A stretch of DNA of 64,000 nt from Candidatus Accumulibacter sp. 66-26 (GTDB taxonomy: Bacteria; Pseudomonadota; Gammaproteobacteria; Burkholderiales; Rhodocyclaceae): positions 3,333 to 67,332 of the forward strand of contig MKUH01000031.1 in assembly GCA_001897745.1 (NCBI GenBank). The letters run 5' to 3'. Below, in pieces: positions 9,558-21,000 of this stretch. The position numbers and the translations under genes were made by a program. Each line of letters opens with the position of its first letter. Positions within the stretch are counted from its first letter, which is position 1. The notes beneath the pieces were generated by a model. That model was not told the origin of the DNA and made no database searches. It was given only the letters and a program-made list of their open reading frames with translations.

Positions 9558-12500
9558 ATGCGCCGCGCAGAACTGCGTCCGGCGCTCTACCATCGCCTGC
9601 ACCGCCTGTTGCCCTTCGTGGCGCCGCCGGCGGCGCGGCGTTTCTGGCGCGGCCTGCTGTGGGCCGGGCTGGCTCTCTACTTCGGCTTCGTGCTGCTGGT
9701 GCTGGCCCTGCGCTACAGCGTGCTGCCCAACATCGAGCACTACCGCGCCGACATCGAACGCCTCGCCTCGAACGGGCTCGGGCAGACGGTCAGCATCGGG
9801 CACATCGCGGCGAGCTGGGACGGCATCAACCCGGACCTGATCCTCTCCGACGTGCGCATCGCCGACGCCGAGGGGCGGCCGGCGCTCGCCTTCTCGCGCG
9901 TCGAGACCGTCCTTTCCTGGTGGTCGGTGCCGGCCCTGCAGCTGCGCCTGCGCCTGCTCGCCATCGACGAGCCGACGCTCAACCTGCGGCGCAGCGCCGA
10001 CGGCCGCGTCTTCGTCGCCGGCATCCCGCTCAACCAGGAAAACAGCGACAGCGACGTGTCCGGCTGGGTGCTGGCGCAGCAGCGCGTCCGCATCCGCGGC
10101 GCCACGCTGGTCTGGGAGGACGAACAGCGGCAGGCGCCGGCGCTGGTGCTCGAAGACGTGAACTTCGGTCTCGACAACAACGGCCGCCATCACCGCTTCG
10201 GCCTGTCGGCGCTGCCGCCGGAGGCGCTGGCGGCGCGCATCGACCTGCGCGGAGACTTCCGCGGGCGCGATCTGGATACGCTGGGCGCCTGGAAGGGCCA
10301 GCTCTTCGCCGAAATCGACTACACCGATCTCGCGGTCTGGCAGCAATGGATCGACTACCCGGTGGCGCTGCCGCAGGGACGCGGCGCGCTACGCGCCTGG
10401 ATCGACTTCGCCGACGGCGCGCCGCGCGGGCTGACCGCCGATCTCGCGCTGCGGGACGTGCGTCTGCGCCTGTCGCCGAAGCTGCCGGTACTGGCGCTCG
10501 AGCACATGCAGGGGCGCCTGACGGCGAAGCTGTCGGCGCGCGGCTGGCAGGTCGGCGGGCGGGCGATCGAACTGGCGACGCTGGCGGCGTCCGGCGCCGA
10601 TGCGCCCCGCGCCGCGGGCGAGGCCGCCCCGGCGGCGCACCCGGCGATTAGCATCGCGCCGACCGATTTCCTCGTCGACTGGAATCCGGACGCCGACGGC
10701 AAGGAGGTGCGCGGCAGCGCGACGGCGAGCGCGCTCGACCTCGACGCGCTGGCCGCGCTCGCCGCCTATCTGCCGCTCGACGCGCACACGCGCCAGCTGC
10801 TCGCCGATTTCGCGCCGCGCGGCCGTTTCGCCGATCTGCGCGCGAGCTGGCGCGGCGACGCCGAGGCGCTGCAGAGCTATGCGCTGAAGGCGCGCTTCGA
10901 CGACCTAGCGCTCAAGGCGCACGGCTATTTCCCCGGTTTCAGCGGTCTCTCCGGCACGGTCGATACGAGCGAGCAGGGCGGCAGCGCGACGCTGCGCTCG
11001 GACAAGGCGACGCTCGACCTGCCGAGCGTCTTCCCCGAAGCGGCGATCGCGCTCGACACGCTGAACGCGCAGGCCAAATGGAAAATTTCCAAGGGCGAAC
11101 TCGATGCCGAGCTGACGCGCGTCGAGTTCGCCGGGCCGGACGCCGCCGGCTCAGCGCAGGGCCGCTACCGCCATACCGGCGAGGGGCCGGGGACGATCGA
11201 CCTGAGCGCCGCGCTGACCCGCGCCGACGGGCGCGCCGTCTGGCGCTACATGCCGCACGCGGTCAACGCCAACGCCCGCCACTGGCTACGCGACGCGCTG
11301 GTCGCCGGTACGGGAAGCGACGCAAAACTGGTGCTCAAGGGCGACCTCGCGCACTTCCCCTTCGTCGACAAGGAGCACGGCCAGTTCCTCGTCACCGCCA
11401 AGGCGCACGGCGTGACGCTCGACTACGCGACAGGCTGGCCGAAGATCACCGGCATCGACGGCGACCTGCGCTTCGAGGGCGCCGGCATGGTGGTCGACGC
11501 GCAGCGCGGCGCGCTGCTCGGCGCGCAGCTGTCGCACACGCGCGCCGAGATCGCCGACTTCGACGCCGACGTCTCGGTGCTCACCGTCAAGGGCCGCGCC
11601 GAGGGGCCGACCGCCGAATTCCTCAAGTTCATCGAGCAGAGCCCGGTCGGCGAGCGCATCGACCACTTCACCGAGGACATGCGCGCCGCCGGCAACGGCC
11701 GCCTCGACCTCGGCCTCTCGATCCCGCTCGACCTCGCGCTGATCGACAACTCCAAGGTCGACGGCACCTACCGCTTCCAGAACAACGAAGTCACCGTCGA
11801 TCCCGGCCTGCCGCCGCTCAAGCAGGTCAACGGCACGCTGACCTTCACCGCCAGCGAGCTGAACGTCCCCGAGATCACCGCCACGCTGTTCGGCGGGCCG
11901 CTGCGCATCAGGGGCGCTTCGCAGGCGGACGGCAAGGTGCTGATCACCGCCAACGGCACGCTGAGCGTCGAGCAGATGCGCAAGCAGTCCGACCTGCCGC
12001 TGCTCGACCATCTTTCCGGCAGCGCCGCGTATCGCGGCGAAGTGCGCGTGCGCAAGCGCAGCGCCGATCTGGTGGTCGAATCGACGCTCGCCGGCCTCGC
12101 CTCCAGCCTGCCGGCGCCGCTCAACAAGAGCGCCGCCGAGACGCTGTCGCTGCGCTTCGAGAAATCAATGCTGCCCGGCGCTCCGGCGGGGGCGGCGAAC
12201 GTGGCGCGCGACCAGCTGCGCGCGTCCCTCGGCGATGCGGTGCAGATGCAGCTGATCCGGCGCAAGCAGGCCGGCGCCGGCGGCGGCTTCGTTCCCGAGC
12301 GCGGCGCGATCGCCGTCGGCCGGCCGCTGCAGCTGCCCGAGAGCGGCGTCGCGCTGGGCGTCAGTGCGCCGCGCGTGGATCTCGACTTCTGGCGCCGCGC
12401 ACTGCTTTCACCGAGCGCGGCCAAAACCGCCAACGCCGGCGCCGCGAGCGCCCCGCCGGTCGACGCCGTCAACCTGAAAACCGGCGAGCTGATCCTGCTC

Positions 12501-13557
12501 GGCCGCCGCTTCTCCGACGTCGATCTCGGCGCCACGGCGAGCGGCAGCGCCTGGCAGATTCGCCTCGCCTCGCGCGAGGCGGGCGGCGACCTGCGCTGGG
12601 ACGGTGCCGGACGCGGTAAGCTGAGCGCCCGCTTCAAGCATCTTGCGATGGAACCCTCGGGCGCGGCGCCCGGCCAGGCGCCCGGCGAGGCGATCGACGA
12701 ACTGCCGGCGCTCGACGTCGTGGCCGACGATTTCTCCGTCGGCGCGCGCCGCTTCGGCCGCCTCGAAGTACAGGCGCGCAACGAGGCGCGCGTCTGGCGC
12801 CTCGACAAGATCGCGCTCAGCAACCCCTACGGCACGCTGAGCGGCAGCGGGCTGTGGCGCTTCGCCGGCAGCAACCGCACGCAGCTCAATTTCCGCCTCG
12901 ACAGCGGCGACGCCGGCAAGCTGCTCGACCGGCTCGGCTACGCGGGCGCCGTGCGCGGCGCGTCGGCGCAGCTCGAAGGCAAGATCGGCTGGAACGCGCC
13001 GCCGGTCGACCTCGACTACGCCACGCTGTCCGGCGAAATGAAGGTCGAGGTCGGCAAGGGCCAGTTCGTCAAGCTCGATCCGGGCGCCGGCAAGCTGCTC
13101 GGCCTGATCAGCCTGCAGTCGCTGCCGCGCCGCATCACGCTCGACTTCCGCGACGTTTTCAGCGAAGGTTTTGCCTTCGACAGCATCGCCGGCCAGCTCG
13201 CCATGCAGAACGGCATGATGCGCACCGACCGCCTGCAGATCGACGGACCGGCGGCGCGCGTCGTGATGCGCGGCGAAACCGACCTGCAGCGCGAAACGCA
13301 GCGCCTGACGGTCAACGTGCAGCCCGAGCTGGGCGGTACCGCGGCGCTCGGCGTCGCGCTGCTCAATCCGGTGGCCGGCGTCGCCGCGCTGCTGGCGCAC
13401 AAGATCCTGCAGAATCCGCTCAACCAGATGTTCGGATTCGACTACCTGGTGACCGGCACCTGGGACGATCCCAAGGTCGAGAAGCTGTCGCGTTCCGAGG
13501 TGCCGGCCGCCGCCGGTCAGCGCCTGCCGAATCTGTCCAACCCGTCCGGAGCCGCCC

Positions 13558-13574
<17 letters not shown>
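9558..13574 (+). CDS. yhdP: YhdP family AsmA-like envelope protein
   Basis: A 1338-residue protein with one N-terminal transmembrane segment (about residues 31-54) followed by a very long periplasmic region rich in beta-strand repeats (DUF3971 and AsmA-like C-terminal part). E. coli YhdP, with TamB and YdbH, forms a bridge-like route that moves phospholipids from the inner to the outer membrane. The ATG at 9558 is chosen because the TM segment follows at the usual distance; the open frame runs much further upstream across antisense glnE, which is a GC artefact. The 3' end overlaps the nitrilase gene by 17 bases, so translation of the two is probably coupled. Confidence 0.92.
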
Positions 13575-14400
<826 letters not shown>

Positions 14401-14456
14401 GCGCCCCCGACGTTACAACGCGCCTCCACGCGCAACACAGCCACAACGGAAAATCC

Positions 14457-15917
14457 ATGACCGCCAAAGCCGCATCGAAATCCTCCTCCCTTCTCCTGCA
14501 GGCCGAGAAGACCCTGCTCACGCCCTACGGTCTGGATGCCGGCGACCTGACGAAGCTCTTCGGCACGATCATGGCGCACGACGTCGACTACGCCGACCTC
14601 TACTTCCAGTACAGCCGCTCGGAGGCGTGGAGCCTCGAAGAGGGCATCGTCAAGTCGGGCAGCTTCAACATCGACGAGGGCGTCGGCGTGCGCGCGATCT
14701 CCGGCGAGAAGACGGCCTTCGCCTACTCCGACGACATCAGCCACGGTGCGCTCGGCGACGCTGCGCAGGCCGTGCGTGCGATCGCCGCGGCCGGGCAGCA
14801 GCGGCGCGTGCCGGCGCTCAGGAAGCGCAACGGGCGCGCGCTCTACGTGCCGCACGACCCGCTCGCCTCGCTCGACGCGACGGCCAAGGTCAAGCTGCTC
14901 GAACGCCTCGAAAGCTACGCGCGCGCCGAGGATCCGCGCGTCGCGCAGGTCATGGCGCACATCGCCGGCGAGTACGAGGTGATCCTCGTCGCCGGCAGCG
15001 ACGGCCGGCTGGCCGCCGACGTGCGTCCGCTCGTGCGCGTCTCGCTCACCGTCATCGTCGAGGCCGACGGCCGGCGCGAGCAGGGCTCGGCCGGCGGCGG
15101 CGGGCGCACCGACTACCGCTTCTTCAGCGACGAGGTGCTGCGCACCTACGCGCGCGAGGCCGTGCATCAGGCGCTCACCAACCTCGATGCGCGGCCGGCG
15201 CCGGCCGGCACGATGACCGTCGTGCTCGGTTCCGGCTGGCCCGGCATCCTGCTGCACGAAGCGGTCGGCCACGGCCTCGAGGGCGACTTCAACCGCAAGG
15301 GCAGCTCGACCTTCTCCGGCCGCATCGGCCAGCGCGTCGCCGCCAAGGGCGTCACCGTCGTCGACGACGGCACGATTCCCGACCGCCGCGGCTCGCTCAA
15401 CATCGACGACGAGGGCAATCCGACGCAGCGCACCGTGCTGATCGAGGACGGCATCCTCAAGGGCTACATGCAGGACAGCCTGAACGCCCGCCTGATGGGC
15501 GTCGCGCCGACCGGCAACGGGCGCCGCGAATCCTTCGCCCACCTGCCGCTGCCGCGCATGACCAACACCACGATGCTGGCCGGCGACAAGCGTCCTGAGG
15601 AGATCATCAAGTCGGTCAAGAAGGGCATCTACGCGGTGAACTTCGGCGGCGGCCAGGTCGACATCACGAACGGCAAGTTCGTCTTCTCGATGTCCGAGGC
15701 CTACATGATCGAGAACGGCAAGGTGACCTACCCGGTGAAGGGCGCGACGCTGATCGGCAACGGCCCGGAGGCGATGACGCGCGTCTCGATGATCGGCGAC
15801 GACATGCGCCTCGACCCCGGCGTCGGCACCTGCGGCAAGGACGGGCAGAGCGTCCCGGTCGGCGTCGGCCAGCCGACGCTGCGCATCGACGGGCTGACCG
15901 TCGGCGGCACCGCCTGA
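14457..15917 (+). CDS. tldD: TldD metalloprotease subunit
   Basis: 486 residues with the TldD active-site motif HEAVGH (residues 267-272, HExxxH) followed by [12 protein letters not shown]. TldD forms a heterodimeric zinc protease with TldE/PmbA that degrades unfolded peptides; in E. coli it processes microcin B17 precursor and affects the CcdA antitoxin. The ATG at 14457 follows the end of the nitrilase gene and starts the normal TldD N terminus. The partner pmbA/tldE is not in this window, as is usual for this family. Confidence 0.95.
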   Translation: MTAKAASKSSSLLLQAEKTLLTPYGLDAGDLTKLFGTIMAHDVDYADLYFQYSRSEAWSLEEGIVKSGSFNIDEGVGVRAISGEKTAFAYSDDISHGALGDAAQAVRAIAAAGQQRRVPALRKRNGRALYVPHDPLASLDATAKVKLLERLESYARAEDPRVAQVMAHIAGEYEVILVAGSDGRLAADVRPLVRVSLTVIVEADGRREQGSAGGGGRTDYRFFSDEVLRTYAREAVHQALTNLDARPAPAGTMTVVLGSGWPGILLHEAVGHGLEGDFNRKGSSTFSGRIGQRVAAKGVTVVDDGTIPDRRGSLNIDDEGNPTQRTVLIEDGILKGYMQDSLNARLMGVAPTGNGRRESFAHLPLPRMTNTTMLAGDKRPEEIIKSVKKGIYAVNFGGGQVDITNGKFVFSMSEAYMIENGKVTYPVKGATLIGNGPEAMTRVSMIGDDMRLDPGVGTCGKDGQSVPVGVGQPTLRIDGLTVGGTA

Positions 15918-15931
15918 TCTATTTTTTCGAC

Positions 15932-15945
15932 TTGATGCAAATCAT
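15932..15945 (+). promoter_or_regulatory. FNR/Anr-type binding site
   Basis: TTGATGCAAATCAT matches the FNR/Anr consensus TTGAT-N4-ATCAA at 9 of 10 defined positions. It lies 89 bases upstream of the first PilJ-N gene. If it acts as a class II site (centred at -41.5), the start of transcription would be near 15980, and TAGAGT at 15968-15973 would be a fair -10. Binding by an oxygen- or NO-responsive CRP/FNR protein is an inference. Confidence 0.65.
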
Positions 15946-16033
15946 AATTCCCGCTCCGGATATCGCTTAGAGTCCGCCAGTTACTCCTTTTGAATAACCC
16001 GCCGGCGCAAGATCGGCCTGTTATGGAGCGCGG

Positions 16034-16846
16034 ATGGAACGTCGGAGCGGGGATGCCGGATTGGCCCACGTCGTGCGCATCGCCCTGCTGGCGCTGCTCA
16101 TGGCTTTCGGCAGTCTCGCGCAGGCGCAGATCGCCGACATCAATTCGGCGATCAACAAGGCCGGCCGCCAGCGCATGCTCTCGCAGCGCATGGCCAAGGC
16201 CTATCTGCAGATCGGCCTGAGCGTCGATCTCGAACGCTCGAAGCGCACGCTCGACGGCGCCATCGCCCTTTTCGACCGCCAGCTCGTCGAACTCAAGAAC
16301 TTCGCGCCGACCCCGCAAATCCGCGACACCTACCTGCAGCTCGAACAGAACTGGCTGGCCTACAAGGACGTGCTGATCGGCAGCGTGCCCAGCCCAGACG
16401 GCGCCCGCAAGGTGCTCGAACTGAGCGAGTCGGTGCTGCGCCTGGCGCACGCCGGCACCGAGCAACTGGTTTCCACTTCCGGCAGCGAGAGCGGCCCGCT
16501 GGTCGGCGTCGCCGGGCGCCAGCGCATGCTCTCGCAGCGTATCGCCAAGTTCTATCTGGCGCAGGTCTGGGGCGTCGCGCCGGCCGGCGGCGCGGCTGAA
16601 CTCGACAAGAGCCGGCGCGCCTTCGCCATGGGCCTCAAGGCGCTGGCCGGCGCGCCGGCGACGACGCCGGCGATCCGCGAGGAGCTGGAACTGGCGCACC
16701 GTCACTGGCAGCAATACGAACACGCACTCGACGCGCGCGAACCGGGCGACCGCCGGACGCGCGCCGCCAACGTGGCGACGAGCAGCGAGCGCGTGCTCGA
16801 CACGATGGACACGATTACCGGCATGTTCGAAAAGCTGGGCGGCTAG
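16034..16846 (+). CDS. Exported PilJ-N domain protein, copy 1
   Basis: 270 residues with a cleavable signal peptide (hydrophobic stretch about residues 15-27, ending AQAQ). Two copies of the PilJ-type N-terminal sensor domain are visible, each beginning with a GRQRMLSQR motif (about residues 42 and 156). This domain forms the periplasmic ligand-sensing part of PilJ-like chemoreceptors and resembles NarX/NarQ sensor modules; here it stands alone with no membrane anchor, HAMP or signalling domain. A GGAG ribosome-binding site at 16024-16027 supports the ATG. It is followed by a paralogue 47 bases downstream. Confidence 0.85.
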   Translation: MERRSGDAGLAHVVRIALLALLMAFGSLAQAQIADINSAINKAGRQRMLSQRMAKAYLQIGLSVDLERSKRTLDGAIALFDRQLVELKNFAPTPQIRDTYLQLEQNWLAYKDVLIGSVPSPDGARKVLELSESVLRLAHAGTEQLVSTSGSESGPLVGVAGRQRMLSQRIAKFYLAQVWGVAPAGGAAELDKSRRAFAMGLKALAGAPATTPAIREELELAHRHWQQYEHALDAREPGDRRTRAANVATSSERVLDTMDTITGMFEKLGG

Positions 16847-16893
16847 CCCGGCGACACAAGGACGCGCGCGCGGAGCGCGGCGATGGGGACACC

Positions 16894-17691
16894 ATGAGAA
16901 AAACAATCTGCGGGCTGCTCGTCGGCTTCGTTTTCGCCTTCCTGATCGACGCCCTCGGCGGCAGCGCCTACGCGCAGATCGCCGACGTCAACGCGGCGAT
17001 CAACAAGGCCGGGCGCCAGCGCATGCTTTCGCAGCGCATCGCCAAGTCCTATTTCCAGCTCGGGCAGGGCATCGCCCCCGAACAGTCGATGCGCACCCTC
17101 TACAGTTCGATCTCGCAGTTCGACCGCCAGCTCGTCGAACTGAAGAACTACGCGCCGACGCCCGAAATCCGGGAAACGTATCTGAAGCTCGAAAAATCGT
17201 GGCTCGGCTACAAGGACGTCCTGGTCGGCGCCGCGCCGAACCAGGCCAACGGCAAGAAGGTCCTCGACCTGTCCGAGGAGGTGCTGGCCCTCGCGCACCA
17301 GGGCACGCAGCAGCTCGAAAAGCATGCCGGCACGACGGCCGGGCGCCTGCTCAACATTTCCGGCCGCCAGCGCATGCTGGCCCAGCGCATGGCCAAGTTC
17401 TACCAGGCGGCGGGCTGGAACATCGGGGGTGCGCAGGCCGCCGGCGAGATCGACAAGGCGCGCAAGGAATTCGCCGCCGCTCTGCAGGAACTCGCCGCAG
17501 CGCCGGTCAACACGCCGGCGCTGCGCGACGAACTGGCGCTCGTCGCGCAGCAGTGGTTCTTCTTCGAGAACGCGCTCGACCAGCGCGCCAGCGGCGACAA
17601 GCGTCTGGCGACCAATGTGGCGACGACCAGCGAGCGTATACTCGAGGTCATGGAGAACGTCGTCGGCCTCTACGAGCGGCTGCCGAAATAG
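16894..17691 (+). CDS. Exported PilJ-N domain protein, copy 2
   Basis: 265 residues, clearly a tandem paralogue of the preceding gene: same signal peptide-QIADxNxAINKAGRQRMLSQR beginning, a second repeat starting at GRQRMLAQR (about residue 152), and the same length. Much of the similarity is retained at DNA level over the GRQRML motifs. Like copy 1 it has no output domain, so it is likely a secreted or periplasmic binding/sensing protein. It lies in the same transcription unit behind the FNR-type box. Confidence 0.85.
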   Translation: MRKTICGLLVGFVFAFLIDALGGSAYAQIADVNAAINKAGRQRMLSQRIAKSYFQLGQGIAPEQSMRTLYSSISQFDRQLVELKNYAPTPEIRETYLKLEKSWLGYKDVLVGAAPNQANGKKVLDLSEEVLALAHQGTQQLEKHAGTTAGRLLNISGRQRMLAQRMAKFYQAAGWNIGGAQAAGEIDKARKEFAAALQELAAAPVNTPALRDELALVAQQWFFFENALDQRASGDKRLATNVATTSERILEVMENVVGLYERLPK

Positions 17692-17779
17692 GGCGCGGCT
17701 CGCCGGGCCGGCGGTCTGGCGCGGTGCGACGCGACGCTCTCGTTTCGCTTCACCTCGCCCGGTCCGGATGGAGTGCCTG

Positions 17780-18364
17780 ATGCCCGCTGCTGCAAACCTC
17801 GTCGAACGTCCCGCCGCAAACCCCGCCGCAGCGAAGCGCGCGGCGATCTTTTCCGTAAAGCCCCTGCGCTTCGCCGCTTCCGGCGCGCTGGCGCTGCTGC
17901 TCGGCGCATGCGCCGGCATACCGCCGGACGGTTCGTCGACGCCGAGGCTCGCCCGCCTTTCGGTCGAGGACATGGCGCGGCTGGCGCCCGATGCGCCCAA
18001 GCTTTCTCTCGACGATCTGGTCGCCATGGCGAAGGCCGGCAGCACGCCGGAGGCCATCGTCGCGCGCTTCCGCCAGTCCGGCGCGCGTTTCGACCTGGCG
18101 CCGGGGCAGGTCGTCGACCTGCACGCGCGCGGCCTGCCGCTGCCGGTCCTGCAGGCCATCCACGAGGACCGCGAGAAGGCGCTGCGCGCCGACCTGACGC
18201 AAATGCTCGTCGAGCGCGACCAGCAGTGCAGCGCCGAGGTCGCGCAGGAGCGCCAGCGCGCGCGCAGCGCCGTCGATCCCTTCTGCGGCCCGGCCTTCTA
18301 CGGGCCGCTGCGCCCCTATCCGATTTATCCGTATTCGCGGCGCGGCATGTTCTGGGGCTGGTAG
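17780..18364 (+). CDS. Hypothetical lipoprotein
   Basis: 194 residues of unknown function. After a basic N terminus there is a hydrophobic stretch ending in the lipobox LLGAC, so the mature protein should be lipid-anchored at the Cys near residue 40. A helical middle section contains a segment that reads like a short C-terminal-propagating helix-turn pattern (LDDLVAMAKAGSTPEAIVAR), and the end is Pro/Tyr-rich (GPLRPYPIYPYSRRG). GGAG at 17770-17773 favours the ATG at 17780 over one at 17768. It follows the PilJ-N pair by 88 bases and may belong to the same unit. Confidence 0.75.
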   Translation: MPAAANLVERPAANPAAAKRAAIFSVKPLRFAASGALALLLGACAGIPPDGSSTPRLARLSVEDMARLAPDAPKLSLDDLVAMAKAGSTPEAIVARFRQSGARFDLAPGQVVDLHARGLPLPVLQAIHEDREKALRADLTQMLVERDQQCSAEVAQERQRARSAVDPFCGPAFYGPLRPYPIYPYSRRGMFWGW

Positions 18365-18382
18365 GCCGGTCCGGCGCCCCGC

Positions 18383-19840
18383 CTACATGGTCGGGCGCGC
18401 TTCGCCGCCCATCGTCAGCGGATTGAAGGGCTTGCCGTTGATCGTCAGCTTGCCGTTGGCGAAGGCGATCTTCGTGCGCAGCACGCCGCCGTCGCGCTGG
18501 ATGTAGCCCTGTTCGGCGAAGCCGGCGAGCTGCTGCTGGAACATCGCCTCGCGCATCGCGACCTCCTCGGCGCCGGCTTCGCCCTTGCCGCCGAGTCCGG
18601 CGAGCAGCGCTTCGGGCAGTGCGATGTCGGCGCTGGCGTCGAGCTTGCCGAGCAGCACGAGCGGGTTGCTTATTTCTTCGGGCTTCAGTTCGCCGAGCCG
18701 CGCGCGCGCGGCGATCAGCGCCTCGCCGTGCGGGCTGCGGAAGCTGACGCGGTCGACGCTGATCTCCGGGCTGTACTTGAGCAACTCCAGCGCCGGTTCG
18801 GCGAGCGGCGCCAGCATCTTCGCCGGGTTGGCCTCGCCGGCGGCGAGCGCGGCCGGGTCCGCGGACTGCTTCATGAAGGCGCGGTGCAGCTTGGCCAGCG
18901 TGCGCGCGTGCAGATGCTTGAACGAGAAATCGTAGTGCGCCGGACCGTAGTCGTGCGCGCCGAACTGCACGGTTTCCGCCCCCGTCCGCGCGACGATGTC
19001 GAGGAAGTCGCCGTTCGCCGGCATCGCCACGTCGTAGACGACCTGCTTGAGCAGCAGCGCTTCGCCGTCCTCCTTGCCGTTCGCCACCTCGAACTGGGCC
19101 ACCGTGAACTTCTGCGTGCCGGCGTAGAGCAGCGGCTCGTCGTCGAACATGCGCTGCTGCTCGCCGTCCAGGCGCAGGCCGCTCAGCAGTACCCGCAGGC
19201 CAGCGCTGTCCTTGATCTCGAGGCGCGGCGCCTCGGCCTGCATCGTGTAGTGCCGCATGCCCTTGGCGAAGTCGACGCTCATGCGGATGCCGTCCCAGGC
19301 CGCGCTGCTCGTCTTGCCTTCGGCGTCGGCCGGGAAGTCGACGGCGAACGCCGGGCTGCTCATGCGGCTGACGCCGCCGCCGGTGAAGCGGTATTCGGTA
19401 TGCGCCAGCAGCGGCTTCTGGCCGCCGAGCACGGCGGCGAGCTTCTCTCCGGGCTCGCCTTCGACCGTCAGCTCGCTGTCGGCGACCGCCGCCGCCAGCG
19501 TCGTCAGGCCGGGCAGCGGGCCGTGCTGGATGGTGCTGCGCAGCGTCAGGCGCAAGGGCTGGGGCGTTTCCGTCGGCGCCGCCGGGGCTGCGGGCACGTT
19601 GCGCGCCTTGGCGAAGTCGCGCAGGAGGTCGCCCAGCAGTTCGATGGTCACCGTCTCGGTCGCGCCGAACAGGCCGCGCTGGTAGTCGCGCGCGACGACT
19701 TTCGTATAAGGCTGCTCGGCGAGCAGGCGGTATTGCTCGGCGTGCGCCGCCTCCACCTGCCGCCCGAGCATCCAGGCCGCAGCCGGATAGGCCAGTACCA
19801 GCGCGCCTGCGGCGAGTGCGATTGCGACGGATTTCTTCAC
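18383..19840 (-). CDS. DUF945 (YdgA-like) family protein
   Basis: 485 residues starting at a GTG (19838-19840) preceded by AGGAAAGGG, which decides the start; an in-frame ATG at 19918 would place junk before the signal anchor. The N-terminal hydrophobic segment (residues 4-22) looks like an uncleaved signal anchor or signal peptide, and the rest is the DUF945/YdgA repeat-like domain with alternating GL-R and FDDEPL-like elements. The function of this periplasmic family is poorly known; E. coli YdgA has been linked to swarming. Convergent with the upstream lipoprotein gene (18-base gap). Confidence 0.85.
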   Translation of the reverse strand: MKKSVAIALAAGALVLAYPAAAWMLGRQVEAAHAEQYRLLAEQPYTKVVARDYQRGLFGATETVTIELLGDLLRDFAKARNVPAAPAAPTETPQPLRLTLRSTIQHGPLPGLTTLAAAVADSELTVEGEPGEKLAAVLGGQKPLLAHTEYRFTGGGVSRMSSPAFAVDFPADAEGKTSSAAWDGIRMSVDFAKGMRHYTMQAEAPRLEIKDSAGLRVLLSGLRLDGEQQRMFDDEPLLYAGTQKFTVAQFEVANGKEDGEALLLKQVVYDVAMPANGDFLDIVARTGAETVQFGAHDYGPAHYDFSFKHLHARTLAKLHRAFMKQSADPAALAAGEANPAKMLAPLAEPALELLKYSPEISVDRVSFRSPHGEALIAARARLGELKPEEISNPLVLLGKLDASADIALPEALLAGLGGKGEAGAEEVAMREAMFQQQLAGFAEQGYIQRDGGVLRTKIAFANGKLTINGKPFNPLTMGGEARPTM

Positions 19841-20427
19841 GGTTGTTTCCCTTTCCTGATGGCGATGCCATTTGCAAACGAGGGCGCCATCATGCCATCG
19901 GGATCGGTCGGCGGGCAATGCTTGTGCGGGCGCCGTAGTCCGGAATACGTCCCTTTTTTTCCGCTGCTACGCCAGCCCATCATTCAGAGTTGCTTGCGCT
20001 TGTCGGGCGCAGAGCCGGTAGGAACAGGCGTTGATCGTCAGCACGCCCTCTGTGGCGCGTACACGGGGATGCCTGCTTGCGGGGGCGATATCAGTTTGAC
20101 TGGACGGTGGGTTTGAACCCTGTCCTGGTTACCAGCCCCGCTTGGGTAGATTGCCTTACTGACCGCTATCTGGACGAAAAGGGCGAGTTTCCGGTGATCG
20201 CTCTTGAAAATCCTTTGGGCAGGTCGGTTCCAGAAGAGAAAATGGCGTACCGGAAATAACTGCCGTTTTGGTGAGCAAGCGTTATCGGTTAATTTCATGA
20301 CCGGCGGAAAATAGCTGGATGCAGGCAAATTGCAAATGCGCCATGAGCACCGAACCCGCGGGTTTCAATGCGTCGATCAAATACGCTGCCTATCCTTCGC
20401 CGCACGCGCGACAGCCTCGCTACCCTT
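19841..20427. other. 587-base intergenic region, lower GC, no gene supported
   Basis: This gap is visibly less GC-rich than its surroundings, mainly in 20090-20330. The reading frames here start at TTG, have no ribosome-binding site and no recognisable family. It must contain the promoter for the DUF945 gene on the minus strand and the one for the RNase H-like gene. No RNA gene or repeat could be identified. Confidence 0.5.
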
Positions 20428-20931
20428 ATGCCCCCAAAACGGAAAAAATCGCCGCCTCGCCCCATCGCTCTCTCCGACGGTCCCTTGCCTCCGCGCTACG
20501 CCGGCCGCTTCGACGGCTGTCTGCTGGTGTTCAGCGATGCCAGCCTGAAGCGGCACGGCGGGCTGGCGGCGGTGTTGTTCGATGGGGAGGGCGTCGCACC
20601 GCAGGTCGCGACGTGCAGCGTGCCGGCGGCCGGCAGCAACGAACTGGAGCTGCAGGCGGCGCTGTTCGGGCTGGCGCAGGCGCGGGCGCATTTCCCGGGG
20701 CGGCCGCTGGCGCTGTTCGCCGACAACCAGGACGCGGTGCTGCGGCTGGAGCGCGCCAAGGCGTCGGGGCTGGCGCAGGAGCCGGCGTTGGGCAGGATGT
20801 GGGCGGCCCTGGGGTGTCGCGAGGGGTTGGCGGAGACGCTGGCCGACGCCGCGCTGTGCTGGGTCAAAGGGCACGGCAAGTGCCGCGGCAATGCGCTGGC
20901 CGACGCGCATGCGGCGACCGCCGCCGGTTAG
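20428..20931 (+). CDS. RNase HI-like protein
   Basis: 167 residues from the ATG at 20428. It keeps the RNase HI pattern: Asp37 in FSDASL (first catalytic Asp), Glu72/Glu74 in NELELQAAL, Asp99 in FADNQDA, WVKGH with His149, and Asp159 in NALADAHA. RNase HI cleaves RNA in RNA/DNA hybrids. The sequence is otherwise divergent from the housekeeping RnhA (which normally begins DGSCLGNPG), with a basic Lys/Pro/Arg N-terminal extension of about 25 residues. It may be an accessory RNase H or a reverse-transcriptase-independent relative; the canonical rnhA is not in this window. Confidence 0.75.
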   Translation: MPPKRKKSPPRPIALSDGPLPPRYAGRFDGCLLVFSDASLKRHGGLAAVLFDGEGVAPQVATCSVPAAGSNELELQAALFGLAQARAHFPGRPLALFADNQDAVLRLERAKASGLAQEPALGRMWAALGCREGLAETLADAALCWVKGHGKCRGNALADAHAATAAG

Positions 20932-21000
20932 CGGCCGGCGGGCGCTGCTGCAGTGCTCTGGCTTGTTTCGCCGGCCAGCGCGCGGGCTATCGCGTTTGGC

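Noticed and set aside
20100-20140. TTTGAACCC, similar to a tRNA T-loop, followed by a TTACCA end
   Set aside because: No acceptor, D or anticodon arms can be drawn; not a tRNA gene.
20077-20259. 60-codon frame in the low-GC gap
   Set aside because: Begins at TTG, has no ribosome-binding site and no family similarity.
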